A stretch of DNA of 64,000 nucleotides from Planoprotostelium fungivorum (lineage: Eukaryota; Evosea; Variosea; Cavosteliida; Cavosteliaceae). Of the stretch, positions 47,618 to 58,458 are shown in pieces. The stretch's first letter is position 1. Every line of letters begins with the position of its first letter. The stretch lies in contig MDYQ01000020.1 in NCBI GenBank assembly GCA_003024175.1, positions 1-64,000 on the forward strand, written 5' to 3'. The position numbers and the translations under genes were made by a program. The notes beneath the pieces were generated by a model. The model had not been told where the DNA came from. It saw only the letters and a program-made list of their open reading frames with translations, and did not search any database.

Positions 47618-50600
47618 ATGGCTGCTTGCCTTTATTTGTTCTTCCTTCTTTGTATTATCGGTGATGCCGCAAGTGGGAATGTAACTCTCGCCATGCAAGA
47701 TCTGGCCCGTTCTCTTGGTGAATAGATGAGGATATTGAGCACACAATTGATTCATGCAGGTCTCTATAACACTACTTGGAGTGGGGCAGATGTGAGTTGA
47801 TCCTCTTTCCATATCGCCATTCTTACAAAGACAGTATTGCCATTATGAGGGGGTTCACTGCTTAAAGCCCAATACTGTGGACAAGATCGACGTTAGAGGC
47901 TCGTTTCAAGGGGCTTTAAATGATAGTATCGGCAATCTGACCGATCTCAAATACCTCTCATTTGGTTGCAGCGGTGGTCGCGAAAATGTGATACCTTCCA
48001 CACTCGGTAACTTAAATCAATTGCAATATCTAAACCTGAGGAATTGCAACATGATCGGTGACATTCCAAGCTCTTTAGGTGATCTCATCTTCACAATTCC
48101 CGTCAATAACATAAGAAAAACAGGGAAATTAACCAACCTGCAAGACCTTGATCTCAGTTACAACCATTTGGGTGTGGTAGATCATGCTGATTCGTACGTA
48201 ATTCTTCAACAGAAGGCATAATTCCAGATGAAATCTTCAACCTCACGCAATTGAAAACCCTCAAGTTGAACGAAAATTCCATAAATGGTACCCTCAGTCT
48301 TCTGATTGGAAACCTGCTGCAGCTGGAGTCACTCGATTTGGGAGCCACTCTCATCGACGGTACTCCTTGGACCATCTGTCAGCTGTACAACCTCACGTCT
48401 TTGAGCTTCGGGAAGACAAAGCAGCAGAACAACACGCTTCTACCCTGCATTGGAAATTTGACCAAATTGATGAATCTGAATTTTGGAGGTAGTGGGATCA
48501 ATGGACCGATCCCGTCCAGCTTCTGTGAGTCCCTCTACGAAACACACCAACTCACTCTGCCAGCTAATTTGGTCAATCTCACAACCCTCATCCTGGGAAC
48601 GAATGATTTGTCTGGAATAATCCCTCCTGATTTTTGTGATCTACTCATCGAAAGTAATCAACTTATTGTCTGTCAGCCAAACTGGTCAATCTCCAAACAC
48701 TTTACCTTGACAACAACCATCTGACCGGACAGATCCCATCTGATATCTGTGATTCACTCATCATAACCAATCGACTTACGTCCGTACAGCCAACCTGACC
48801 CAACTCGAAATACTTGGACTCGGTAACAACAACCTCACTGGTGATATCCCAATCTTACCTGCGAATCTGGGGACCCTAGACCTTTCGAACAATCAATTCC
48901 ACGCATTGAAAGATGGCATCATCGGTTCCACTCTCGTTGGAAATTGCAACTTGAGTGGGAATCGAATTCCCTGCTTCTCCGCACCGACGAGCCCTCCCTG
49001 TAACATCCAATGTTTGAAATGTACCAATCAAGCGTGTCAAGCACCTGCAGACCCAGAAGATCTGTACCGTTTCAATGATACGATGACTTCACAGATCGCC
49101 ACGGTGAAATTCGATCTTCATCTTGCCACATTCTAAAGGAGACTAGAATCTATTGAATTCGGCCGATCCATCCTTGAATTCCACCGTGAGTTTACGATTG
49201 AACATCAGATCTCACTCACACGGAGACTGAGTTCGTTCATCAGATTCCCACCCTCTTGACTATCATCACCGATGTGGCTCTTCGATCTTCTACTCCTCTC
49301 AACGTCACCACCGATCGATACACTCTATTATTAGACAAGCCCATTTACTCTGAACGAATCGTCACCCTCACTGATCCCGCGAAGAAGATCGGTGCCTCGT
49401 TCCCTCTCTCCCTCTTCAGAAATGAATCGGGTGAGTGGAAATGGAAGGTGATGACTGAAACGGAGATCAGTGATGGTCAGTCTGTCCACTGTGTCCTTCA
49501 ATCCTTACGCTAGCCTGGATGATGCCTCCGTGTGAGTAGTGATCAGGGAGGGAGAATCATCTCATCCCTCCGCAGATATAATCCGGTAATTGGAGTGACA
49601 GTCTACAACGTGTCAGGTCGTATATCCATCCATAACAGCACGGAGAATGTGAACATCACTATGGGCAACATGAATTTCACGGACGGTTACGGTAAGCTCA
49701 CGTGACGACCTCATCTGATCCCTCACAGATTACTTCTGCATGTACTGGAAGGAAGACGACAGCAGGTGGGGCAGAGACGGCTGCAATCTCATCACAGATA
49801 ACATCACCGTCGTCTGTCAGTGCAATCACTTGACCAATTTCACCCTCGGTCGCTCCGCAGCGGTTCCATTACCATCGATCGTGCCAAGCCCAACACAAGT
49901 GGGCTTCAACAAACTCCTCATCATCATCCCAGTCGCAGCCGTCGTGGCCATCGTCGTCATCGTCTTGATCATCCTCTTTATCGTCAATCGAAACTTGAGA
50001 CAGAGAAGGGTGAGTGCACTGCGGGAATCGAAGAGATGACGAGATCAGTTGAGAGCTCAGTCGGCCATCAGCATGGAGGTGGAGAAACAGAGTTCCTCTT
50101 CGTTCGGTAACGTCCTCTACGAAGAATTGATTCACCGTGGAACGCACGAGGTGTGGCGGGGCCTGTGGAACGATACGACCCTCGTTGCCATCAAGAAGGC
50201 TTTCGATCTCAGCAGACACTCACCCCTCTTCAAAGAAGCTTCCATCATCAAGGTGATCCATCGTCTTCTTTCTTCATTGAAATCATATCAGGGGATGAGA
50301 CATCCACAAATCATTCAATACCTGGAGCAGAACGTGACGGGTGATGGAGTTGGATGTACGATGGATATGCTGAAGGAGAACAGATGGATGCTTCTTGATG
50401 GAATGGATGAATCAAGGAAACGTGGATCGATACATGGCCAATCAAGCCTTGGATGTCCCCGTCGCTCTCTCCATGTACGTCTCCTTCGATGGGATCATCT
50501 CTTCTTCTATCTGAAATTGAACAATCTACAGTGCATTGGATGTAGCGAAGGGTATGACATACGTGGCATCACAGGGTATCGTCCACACTTGTCTCTGCAC

Positions 50601-51311
50601 CAGAAAGGTGACATCATTATCATATGACGATGGATCTGAGGGGGAAAGGTTTTGATCAACGAGACGACGAAAGGACAAGTCACGGCCAAGATAGGAGGTC
50701 TGTCTCACACCACCACTGTGACATCACCGGCCACGACCAAGCCCGCCTATTTTTCCTCTCACACGGTGAGTGCCTTCTCTTCGTATGGAGACTGAAGGAG
50801 GCAGGCACCCGAGATCGTGAAGGGAAAGCCACAGAAGATCAGTGCCGACGTGTGGAGTTATGGTTTCTTCCTCTACTCTCTCTTGTCGAATAACAGAGAC
50901 CCCCACTCAGGCTTATCCTCCGAGCAGGTCGGTCTCGATCGTCATCATGATGTCCATCGTCTGATGTCTTTGCAGATACTGCAGAGGAAGAAGAGAGGAG
51001 AAGACAGATTCGAATGTGACGGGAGCTGGGACGAGGTCTTGAGGAACATCATCACCAGCAGCACCGACGAGAGGGAAGCCAAGAGGCCCACCTTCGAGCA
51101 GATCGCAAAAGACATCCGCTTCCTCCTAAAAGGACCAGAAGAAGAGGCACACACGATGGAGGAATACGAAGACCCTTCCCTGTACAATACCGCCGCCAAT
51201 CAAGTCTACACCAGAGTGGACGAGTCAAACTTGAACTCCTCTTCCGTGTACACCAGAGCAGATGGAAGTTTACCTCCTCGCTATTCTTCTGACGAGAGAG
51301 AGTACGTGTAA
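47618..51311 (+). CDS. LRR receptor with GPS autoproteolysis motif, one membrane segment and pseudokinase
   Basis: Signal peptide MAACLYLFFLLCIIGDAASG; an N-cap WSGADYCHYEGVHC as in plant-type LRR proteins; leucine-rich repeats such as LTKLMNLNFGGSGINGPIPS and LEILGLGNNNLTGDIP (47.9-48.9 kb); a Cys-rich segment; a beta-rich region (49.2-49.7 kb) and a GPS motif with CMYWKEDDSRWGRDGC then VCQCNHLTNF (49735-49840), cleavage site HLT. Membrane segment: LLIIIPVAAVVAIVVIVLII. The kinase-like domain keeps VAIKKAF, APEIV and DVWSYGFFLY, but the glycine loop is HRGTHEVWRG, the HRD motif is replaced by VHTCLCTRKVLIN and DFG by IGG. It is therefore a pseudokinase. Tyr-containing tail (NQVYTRVD, SVYTRADG, repeated). 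Only one membrane segment, so this is not an adhesion GPCR. Likely signalling by ligand binding and GAIN/GPS processing. Confidence 0.82.
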
Positions 51312-51524
51312 GAATAGATCAAGACAACATGAGCGTTGTCCTCATGCAGTTCGTCTGGATCAGGGAAATGCTGACAGCTCCGGAGGTGTCAGAAAGGTGT
51401 TTGACGAATAGCGAAAGGTTAGGAAATTTCCTCCTGCCGCAATTTCCCCAGACTTCCTGCAGGCAGCTGCCTGAATCGCCTGAGAATCCTCTCCTCCTGC
51501 GAACGCATTCTCGCAAGGACCAAC

Positions 51525-52834
51525 ATGAACTCCCACGCGTCTCTGTTTGTCTCCTTCCTCTTTCTCATCGTCTGCCCGATCGTCCACGGACAAGGTGTGT
51601 ACCATCGATGATGTCGCCCGAAATTGACATGCAAACAGATCTGAACACGAACACCACCGATCCACAGACAACGACGGATCCTTGTCAAGACCAACCACTG
51701 GAGGATTACGATCTCGAGCTACACGTCGCATCCATCTTCATCCTGTTTAGTGTCGCCGGTGTGGGTGTGGTGACACCTACCGTCCTCAAACTATTAAAAC
51801 TCGACCTGCAACATCCCTCTATCCGATGGGCTCTCACCGTTGGTAAGTTCTTCGGTAGTGGCGTCATCTTGGCCACGGCAGTGAGTCAGAATGAGAAGAC
51901 GTCTCCGTGAACTCAATCATACAGTTCATCCACATGCTCTCTGATGCCTTCGAGCAATTTTCGAATCCATGCCTTACAGGTATTTGGGTGGAGTAAGCCA
52001 TGACAAGTGGAGGAGCTTTTAACTCACTACATCCAGCTACGGTGCCTTCACGGGACTATTCACCATGGCAGCCTCACTCATCATACACTTCATCGAATTC
52101 TTGAGCTTACGCGCCATCGACAACATCATCGCGAGAAAGAAGGCCAAGTGCCAATCGGAAGAGAAGGCAGTGACCATCGAAGATGGTGTCGTCATCGAAG
52201 ACGACGATCATTCCTCGGAGGATCATAATCACGCGCACGGTCTCCTTCTCATGGACGATGATGGATCGAAGGGTGTATCCATCTACTTATTGGTGAGACC
52301 CTCAGACGTTCCATCATCATCAACTGACACATGTTCAGGAGTTGGGCATCACCATCCACTCCGTGCTGATCGGTGTCTCCCTCGCTGTGACCACCGGCTC
52401 CGACTTCCGCTCTCTCCTCGCCGCTCTCTGCTTCCACCAATTCTTCGAAGGCATCGGTCTAGGCACTCGCATCATTGAGCTGAAGAACAAATCGTGGAAG
52501 AAGCCCATTCTCATGTGTGTCATCTACTCGCTGACGACGCCCATCGGCATCGCCATCGGTATCGGTGAGAACTTGAGTCTGTCTTCCATCCTCACACGAA
52601 TCAGGAGCGAGACACAGCTACAACGAGAACAGCACGCAGTCCATCGTTTCGAGCGGTATTTTGGACGCTCTCGCCGCCGGAATCTTGTTGTATAACGTCT
52701 ACGTGAACATCTTGGCGGCCGAGATCAACTCGAACCGCCAGTTCAGATCGAAGTCGTGGAGGTCACTGTCCGTCTGCTTCATTGCATTCTACCTTGGATG
52801 TGCTTCCATGGCTGTGGTGGGATACTGGGCTTGA
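51525..52834 (+). CDS. ZIP-family zinc/iron transporter
   Basis: MNSHASLFVSFLFLIVCPIV is a signal peptide. Membrane segments in order: LHVASIFILFSVAGVGVVTP, ALTVGKFFGSGVILATAFIHML, a segment near 52045, ELGITIHSVLIGVSLAV, LLAALCFHQFFEGIGLGT, ILMCVIYSLTTPIGIAIGIG, DALAAGILLYNVYVNIL and SVCFIAFYLGCASMAVVGYW: eight, as in ZIP proteins. The signature H-S-x-x-x-G (IHSVLIGVS) and HQFFEG supply the metal-site His/Glu. The loop between segments 3 and 4 is His/Asp-rich (EDDDHSSEDHNHAHG), typical of metal sensing. Four to five short introns. Transports Zn or Fe2+ into the cytosol across the plasma membrane or an organelle. Confidence 0.92.
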
Positions 52835-53295
52835 GTTGAGGGACATTGACAATGTGTAAATTTTGAAACGAGCGAGTAGAATAGAATCACAACAAGTGAA
52901 TCAAACGGGAGGAATAAACAAAATGAGAGTTTGTCTTCATTCGTATGTTATTCTGGTGAATGATGGCTGATTGTAGATCTGTCTAATGATCGTTGTAGAT
53001 GCAATTGCGGCATGTTGTAGATGGCGCCTGAATCGAGGAACACAAACAGAACACCAGAACAACATCTAAGGTAAGCATCGAATCACATCATCTTGGTCTA
53101 CTTCGTAAGATGATGATACAATCATTTATGACGGGCTACTACATCGGATTGAACCTCCGATTTGGGTAGTCTCAATGGATGCACGAAGTCTGACTCATCT
53201 ATCATGAAATACTCCCAAACAACATTCAACACCTTCTCACCTCTCTATAGGTGTACATCAGAAACGCCCACTCACACCATCTCTTGAGATGAACG
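52835..53295. other. Intergenic stretch, no gene recognised
   Basis: 461 bases between the transporter and the PFK-2-like gene. An AATAAA occurs near 52914, probably the transporter polyadenylation signal. The remainder is AT-rich with short frames only. Confidence 0.5.
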
Positions 53296-55823
53296 ATGAA
53301 TAAATGCACCCACGCTGAACTTCTCTTTCTTACGAGCTTCTCATGTCTCTATCTAAACATTTCGAATGGTTTCTATGTCAAAGGTCAAAGTCGGTTCCCA
53401 CTGAAAACTGCGAACTATCTGACTCCATCCACAAAAAGACATCCACAATCGAAAGAACACGAGAGGTGCTTCTGTATGGTCGATACGGACCAGTCATCAC
53501 GTATTCGTCTCGCTCTTTTATCTGTCGGTGCTCTGTTGTTGGGAGGTGCCATCACCTACTATAGATACAAGAGATCTCCACCATCCATCAGCTCTCAAAG
53601 AGAAATACACTCAGAATCTGTCAAGGTATTGTAGAGATTAATCAGCCATCGTCAGCCGTTGTCAGCTCTTGACATACACAAAGGAGAGTCAAGTTCACAC
53701 AACAACACCAATGACAGACGTTGCCATTCGCTCTTCCAATGACCATCGCATAGCAGAGGCAGGGGAGATCTTGGCCGATCAGCTCTCCAAATTCACCAAG
53801 ACTGGTGACCACGGACAGTGGAGGAACAAAGTGAGCCCTCACATCGTCCCTCCTCATCCTCTTCAGGTCGTGCTCGTGATGGTCGGCCTCCCCGCCCGCG
53901 GTAAATCTTACATCTCCCACAAAGTCGTGGCCTACCTCAGATGGAGGGGCTTCAAAGCTGACCTCTTCAACGTCGGAAAATTCAGGAGACAGCAGGCCAC
54001 CGCACCACAAGACCAATCCTTCTTCGATGCGACAAACTCGAATGCGAAAGCTCAAAGAGAAGGCCTGGCCGTCGCCGTTTTGGAGCAACTTTTACAGTGG
54101 CTGGAAGATGGAGGTGATGTTGCCGTGTTCGATGCAACGAACACAACGGAAGAGAGGAGGAAGACTGTCGTGAAGGTGAAGATGGAGGAGATCATGGGAT
54201 GAGCTGATGGTGGGATGCAGACGTGTAAGAAGAAGAATGCACTGGTCAATGTCATCTTTGTCGAGTCGATCTGTGACGATCCGATGGTGGGTCGACGATC
54301 GATGATGATCGATGTCACGATGATGATCGATGTCACGAAGATGATCGTGATGATGAACAGGTGTTGGAGGAGAATTACAAAGAGAAGGCGACTCACTCAC
54401 CCGATTACAAAGACATGCCATTGGAACAAGCTCTCGTTGATCTGAAGCAGAGGGTGACCAACTACGAGAAGGTGATTCAAAATTCAAAATGCACCCGTGG
54501 CGGGATGGTGACACGCGCAGGTGTACGAGCACGTCAATAACGATGCCATGTCCTACATCAAATTGATCAACTTATCCAGTAAGGTGCGTTGTAGACCATA
54601 CGTAACCCTACATCTCAACCAACCAGGTCATCTGCAACAAGATCTACGGTGGAATGGGTCACTCCATCTCTTCTTATCTCATGTCCATACACATCCAAGG
54701 CAGGCCCATCTATTTGGTCCGAGGTGAAATCTCTCCTTCCAACTCTTTTCATTCTCATCAGCTGGCCACGTGTCCGGCGGTGATGATCTCAGACCCATCG
54801 ACAAACGTTTCACCCTGATGAACTCCCAAATCATCGATACGGCCCCACACATTCCTTACACCATTCCATTGGATAGTTCATTGGATCGACAGGGTTACAT
54901 CTTCAGCAAGATGCTCGCCGAATTCATGATCACAAAGTGCACGCAGTACTGGAACGAACACAACGAACTGTGGGCTTACATCCAAGATTACTTACAACTT
55001 AGACCGGACGACGGGTGATGATCGTCATGATGATGCTTCGGCTGACACCTACAGGGACGACGGCCTCAGCTTGAAGCCAGAGATGAACAAGACGACGAGA
55101 CTTCCCCTGTCCGTCTACACTTCTACCCAACCTCGCGCCAGACAGACCGCAGCCTGCCTCGAAGATTACGCTCAGTGGATCGAGCAACACTCTTCCCTCA
55201 ACATGGTGGACATGGGAGACCTTCAGGGCCTGTCGACCGAGGCCATCAAGAATTCGTTTCCAAAGATATTGGAAGAATGGGCGCGCAACCGCTACGAATA
55301 CAGGTGAGAAGAGAGAGAGGAGAAGGGCTGAAGGTGAAGGTGGCCCGGTGGAGAGAGTCAGAAGGATAAGGCGAAGGCGTTGATACCGGTGGTCATGGAG
55401 ATGGAGAGACAGAGATTTCCTGTTCTGGCCATCAGCCACGCTTCGACTTTGCAGGTGGAACGTTCAATTTGTTCGAATGCGAAGGTTGAATGTGAACAGG
55501 TGATCTACGGTTACTTTTTGGGCATCGGAGTGGACACGTCCGAGTATTATTCGTTGAACATACCACAAGAGGTGATGGCTCGTTGTAGATGGAGACTGAC
55601 TCAGGGAGGTGGTGATCGAGTTGACGCCATCGCAATATGGATGGATAGAGAGGAGATATGACTTCAGAGAACAAGTGAGAGAAGTGTTAGAGAAGGTAAT
55701 GTGGATGAAAAGCTGCTGTTAACGAGAGCTGAACCGGTACAGGAGAAAGAAGAGGTGGAGGGCATTGTTATCAATCCAATGGGAGAGAGGACATTGGGAC
55801 TACACCATTACAATGAAGAATAA
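53296..55823 (+). CDS. 6-phosphofructo-2-kinase/fructose-2,6-bisphosphatase-like, with damaged phosphatase site and possible membrane anchor
   Basis: The kinase half carries VVLVMVGLPARGKSYIS (Walker A), FNVGKFRRQ, FFDATNSN and VAVFDATNTTEERRK, with EVICDD-like FVESICDDP and a YEHVN linker further on. The phosphatase half has IYLVRAGHVSGGDD where family members have IYLCRHGE, so the phospho-accepting His is Ala; YTSTQPRARQTA and AISHASTLQ keep later residues. Last exon ends HHYNEE. A short intron (53629-53691) could join an upstream exon (53296-53628) holding a leader and membrane segment LALLSVGALLLGGAITYY, giving an anchored enzyme; otherwise the start is MTDVAIRSS at 53691. The protein makes fructose-2,6-bisphosphate, the activator of phosphofructokinase; hydrolysis is probably lost. 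Eight or more introns, one with an 18-base repeat. Confidence 0.82.
54301..54336. repeat. 18-base direct repeat in an intron
   Basis: GATGATGATCGATGTCAC occurs twice in tandem, followed by GAAGATGATCG, inside an intron of the PFK-2-like gene. Confidence 0.8.
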
Positions 55824-55992
55824 ACGATCTATTAGCCACGAACGTGATGAATATTCAATCACCAAGTACGATGGCGAAATGAAGGATGAGACAATTATGT
55901 GTATCAGCCCTTTATTGGTACATAACGAATACAACAAAATACCGAGTGAGAGAATGTAATTCATTGGGTGTTCGTAACGTTTATCAAAGGGT

Positions 55993-57452
55993 TTAGATGG
56001 CGATGAGGAGAGCACAGATCATAACGGCTCCGATCACAACTATCTGACTGGCTGAACTTGTTTGGTCTCTCGATCCAGTTCCGGGGGCTGCGTTTCCAGA
56101 GGTGGCGCTGACAGAAGCTGCGGGACTGTTGTTGTTGACTGCGGCGTCGTACGTGTCTCCCTGTGTGTAATAGTACGAGGGAAGAGCGTTGTTAAACGTG
56201 AAAGCTTGGCTCTGTTCACTGATCTCGGTGGGGTTGTTGTTTCTGGCCCAATTTCTCACCAGATCGTATTGAGTCTAAACCAAGTCAGATGGTTTCGGTA
56301 CACCTCGATGATGAATCCTCACCCTCTCGCTGTTAAAGTCCAAGGTGGAGAAAGTTTGATTCAACACGGCCGAGTACAAGAAGGCCCTGGCGTTGCTGTT
56401 GGCGGCGATGGCGAGGCCGCCGACAAGGAGATTGTTTCCTTGGATCTCAAAAGCCTTCAAGATGTTTCTGACGATGCCGTTCTCTTCCAAATCATCTCCG
56501 CTGCTGTTGTTGTTTCCTGTGTTGGGGTCCTTGTTGGGCACGAGACCATAGAGGGTAGAAACTCTGATTGGACCGCTGACGAGAGGGATGATGGGTAGGT
56601 AGTCGATGGACACACCTGATCGTGTCAGATCGTGAGATGATGATGTGACACTCACCTCCGTCGATGAAAACTGTGTTGTTCGTCAGGGCGGGGATCATTC
56701 TGGGTTTGAATGCGACTGGGATGGCCGTGGTGGCTAAGAGGATCTGAACGAGAGGGATGGATGTGACGTTGCTGTCGGTGGAGAGGAATCGAACTGTGTC
56801 TCCGGTTCTCTGATCGACGGTGGAGATGAAGGTGGGGATGAAGAGATCACCGAGATTCTTGTAACCTGAGGAATGGTCAGCCGGTGAGATGAAAGATCAT
56901 CAAATCACCGATCTGATTTAGGGCGGCGTTCAGTGTGTCCTCGAGAGGGTCGTTGTTTAAGAGGTAACCGTCTGTGACACCAACAGCAGTTCCGATGATG
57001 CCACGGATGCCGGTGCGGTAGACGTCAGAGTTCTCCAGATCGAAGATGAAGTTGTTCCATGAGTCTAAAGACCATCCAGCTGAGCCGTTAGAAGCGACGT
57101 ATCTGTCGACCATTCAACACCCACATCAGACATCAGCGTGACTCACTCCAGATAACCGCTGAGAGCGACGGCATTTAGAGCTCCAGACGATGTACCAGAG
57201 ATGACGGAAGGAATGATGCGTGTGGCGTTGGGATACTCTCCCAAGACTAAGGCCTGAGAGAGTGCACTGTGCTGTGCGACTCTTCCTCCTGCCCCAGAGA
57301 AGGCGAAACCGACTTCAGGTGTCGTGAAGCCGGAGAGTCCGTACGAAGCTTAGACCATCAGTCACCATCACGATGGAGTGTAAAAGATGATCTCACAGAT
57401 GGGCCGTGAGGATGCGATGGAGAGTAGAGAGAGTAGGACGAGGAGTTTCATG
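55993..57452 (-). CDS. Secreted patatin-like phospholipase with C-terminal membrane/GPI signal
   Basis: Signal peptide MKLLVLLSLLSIASS. Active-site motifs in order: VGFAFSGAGGRVAQH (oxyanion), SVISGTSSGALNAVAL (nucleophile elbow G-x-S-x-G) and VFIDGGV (catalytic Asp), spanning an intron. The usual patatin regions between them are present (GYLLNNDPLEDTLNAALN, TRTGDTVRFLST). C terminus is Ser/Thr-rich and ends IVVIGAVMICALLIAI, a likely GPI-anchor or membrane tail. Six introns of about 40 bases. The product would be an extracellular or surface lipid acyl hydrolase. Read on the minus strand; the small frames on the plus strand here are its antisense. Confidence 0.85.
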
Positions 57453-58385
57453 AGTATTCGTAGCGTGTGTCGTTTGTGTGTTCTTGCGTGCGTTGGAATG
57501 ACTTTCAGTCGCTGGTGGCCTCAGGGCTGGATCGGAGACCAATTCTACCACACACCGAGGGATCCTCACGTGCCTCTTCACGTTTCTTAGCGAGGTTAGC
57601 CACTTCAAGGCCGTATTCTCTGCGAAATTACGGGATTGTGGAAAACTAGACGCAGATTCTGATAGTGAGTGACGCCCCTCCCGGTCGGCAGTTGCGGCCT
57701 CCGATCTTGACCTGGCGTGCGCAACTTCAACTTTTCGTTGGTCTCATAGAGCTTGATTCTCCAAGCGTGACGAGGTTGGAATCAAGCTCTCATTCTTCGA
57801 TTGCAAGTTCTTCTCACCAACTACCTTGTCGAAGAAGATGAAGGAGCTCGATTAACCCTGATTTTTTGTTTATAGGCTTGTTAACCAAACCTCCTAAAAT
57901 GGTTATCGTAATGGTAAGCGGAGTGGATAATTTGAATTGTAAAGTGACGGTTGGTTTCGCGGGAGATTCATTATTTCAACCATCACGATCACACCGCATG
58001 CCGAGACGGTCGAAAATCAGAGGAACTGTCCATAGTCATGGTTCTCCTACGCTAAGAGAAGCGTTTCTGGCTTTATTTGGAATCGTAATGCTCCTTAAGC
58101 CCGAGTAATTCAGGTAATGTCTGCCACCCATTCATCTACCTTCTCTAAATCCTTCAGATGGTATCTGATCGATTACATCTTCCGTATGGCCCTCATTTGT
58201 TCCCCAAGTTATTCCTTGACCCAACGAATGGATTCTGTGCGGTTGTAAACGGTGGATAATCATACCTCTCATCAAATCAGCTCACATCATCACGCAGATG
58301 ACTTCCACGTCTGCTAGCAGGGGACACATCAACAGGTGGAGACAGCTAGTCTTGCTGATCGATGAAAGACGACCGCGAATCACTC
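57453..58385. other. Sparse region between patatin gene and tRNA-Ala
   Basis: No confident protein gene in 933 bases. A frame at 57866-58108 contains FIGLLTKPPKMVIVMVSG but has no supporting family or splicing. It holds one strong hairpin (57748-57790). The left part should contain the patatin promoter. Confidence 0.45.
57748..57790. other. Inverted repeat able to form a strong hairpin
   Basis: AGAGCTTGATT (57748-57758) is the exact complement of AATCAAGCTCT (57780-57790). Inside, CCAA pairs with TTGG across a two-base bulge, leaving a loop of about 11 bases. A stem of 11+4 pairs is unlikely by chance in 1 kb of unique sequence. It could be a small structured RNA, a transcription end or a binding site; the sequence does not tell which. 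Confidence 0.6.
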
Positions 58386-58458
58386 GGGGATGTAGCTCAG
58401 ATGGTAGAGCACTCGCTTAGCATGCGAGGGGTACAGGGATCGATACCCTGCTTCTCCA
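58386..58458 (+). tRNA. tRNA-Ala(AGC)
   Basis: A 73-base cloverleaf starts GGGGATGTAGCTCAGATGGTAGAGC. D-arm GCTC...GAGC, anticodon stem-loop CTCGCTTAGCATGCGAG with anticodon AGC, T-arm CAGGG...CCCTG and discriminator A fit. One acceptor pair is a U-U mismatch (position 6 with 67). The AGC anticodon and the conserved Ala elements (G3-U70 wobble in the acceptor stem) identify alanine. No intron; the 3' CCA is not encoded. Internal A and B boxes drive Pol III transcription (GTAGCTCAGATGG; GGGATCGATAC). Confidence 0.95.

Noticed and set aside
47618-51311. Adhesion G protein-coupled receptor
   Set aside because: The GPS motif suggested it, but only one membrane segment follows before the kinase-like domain.
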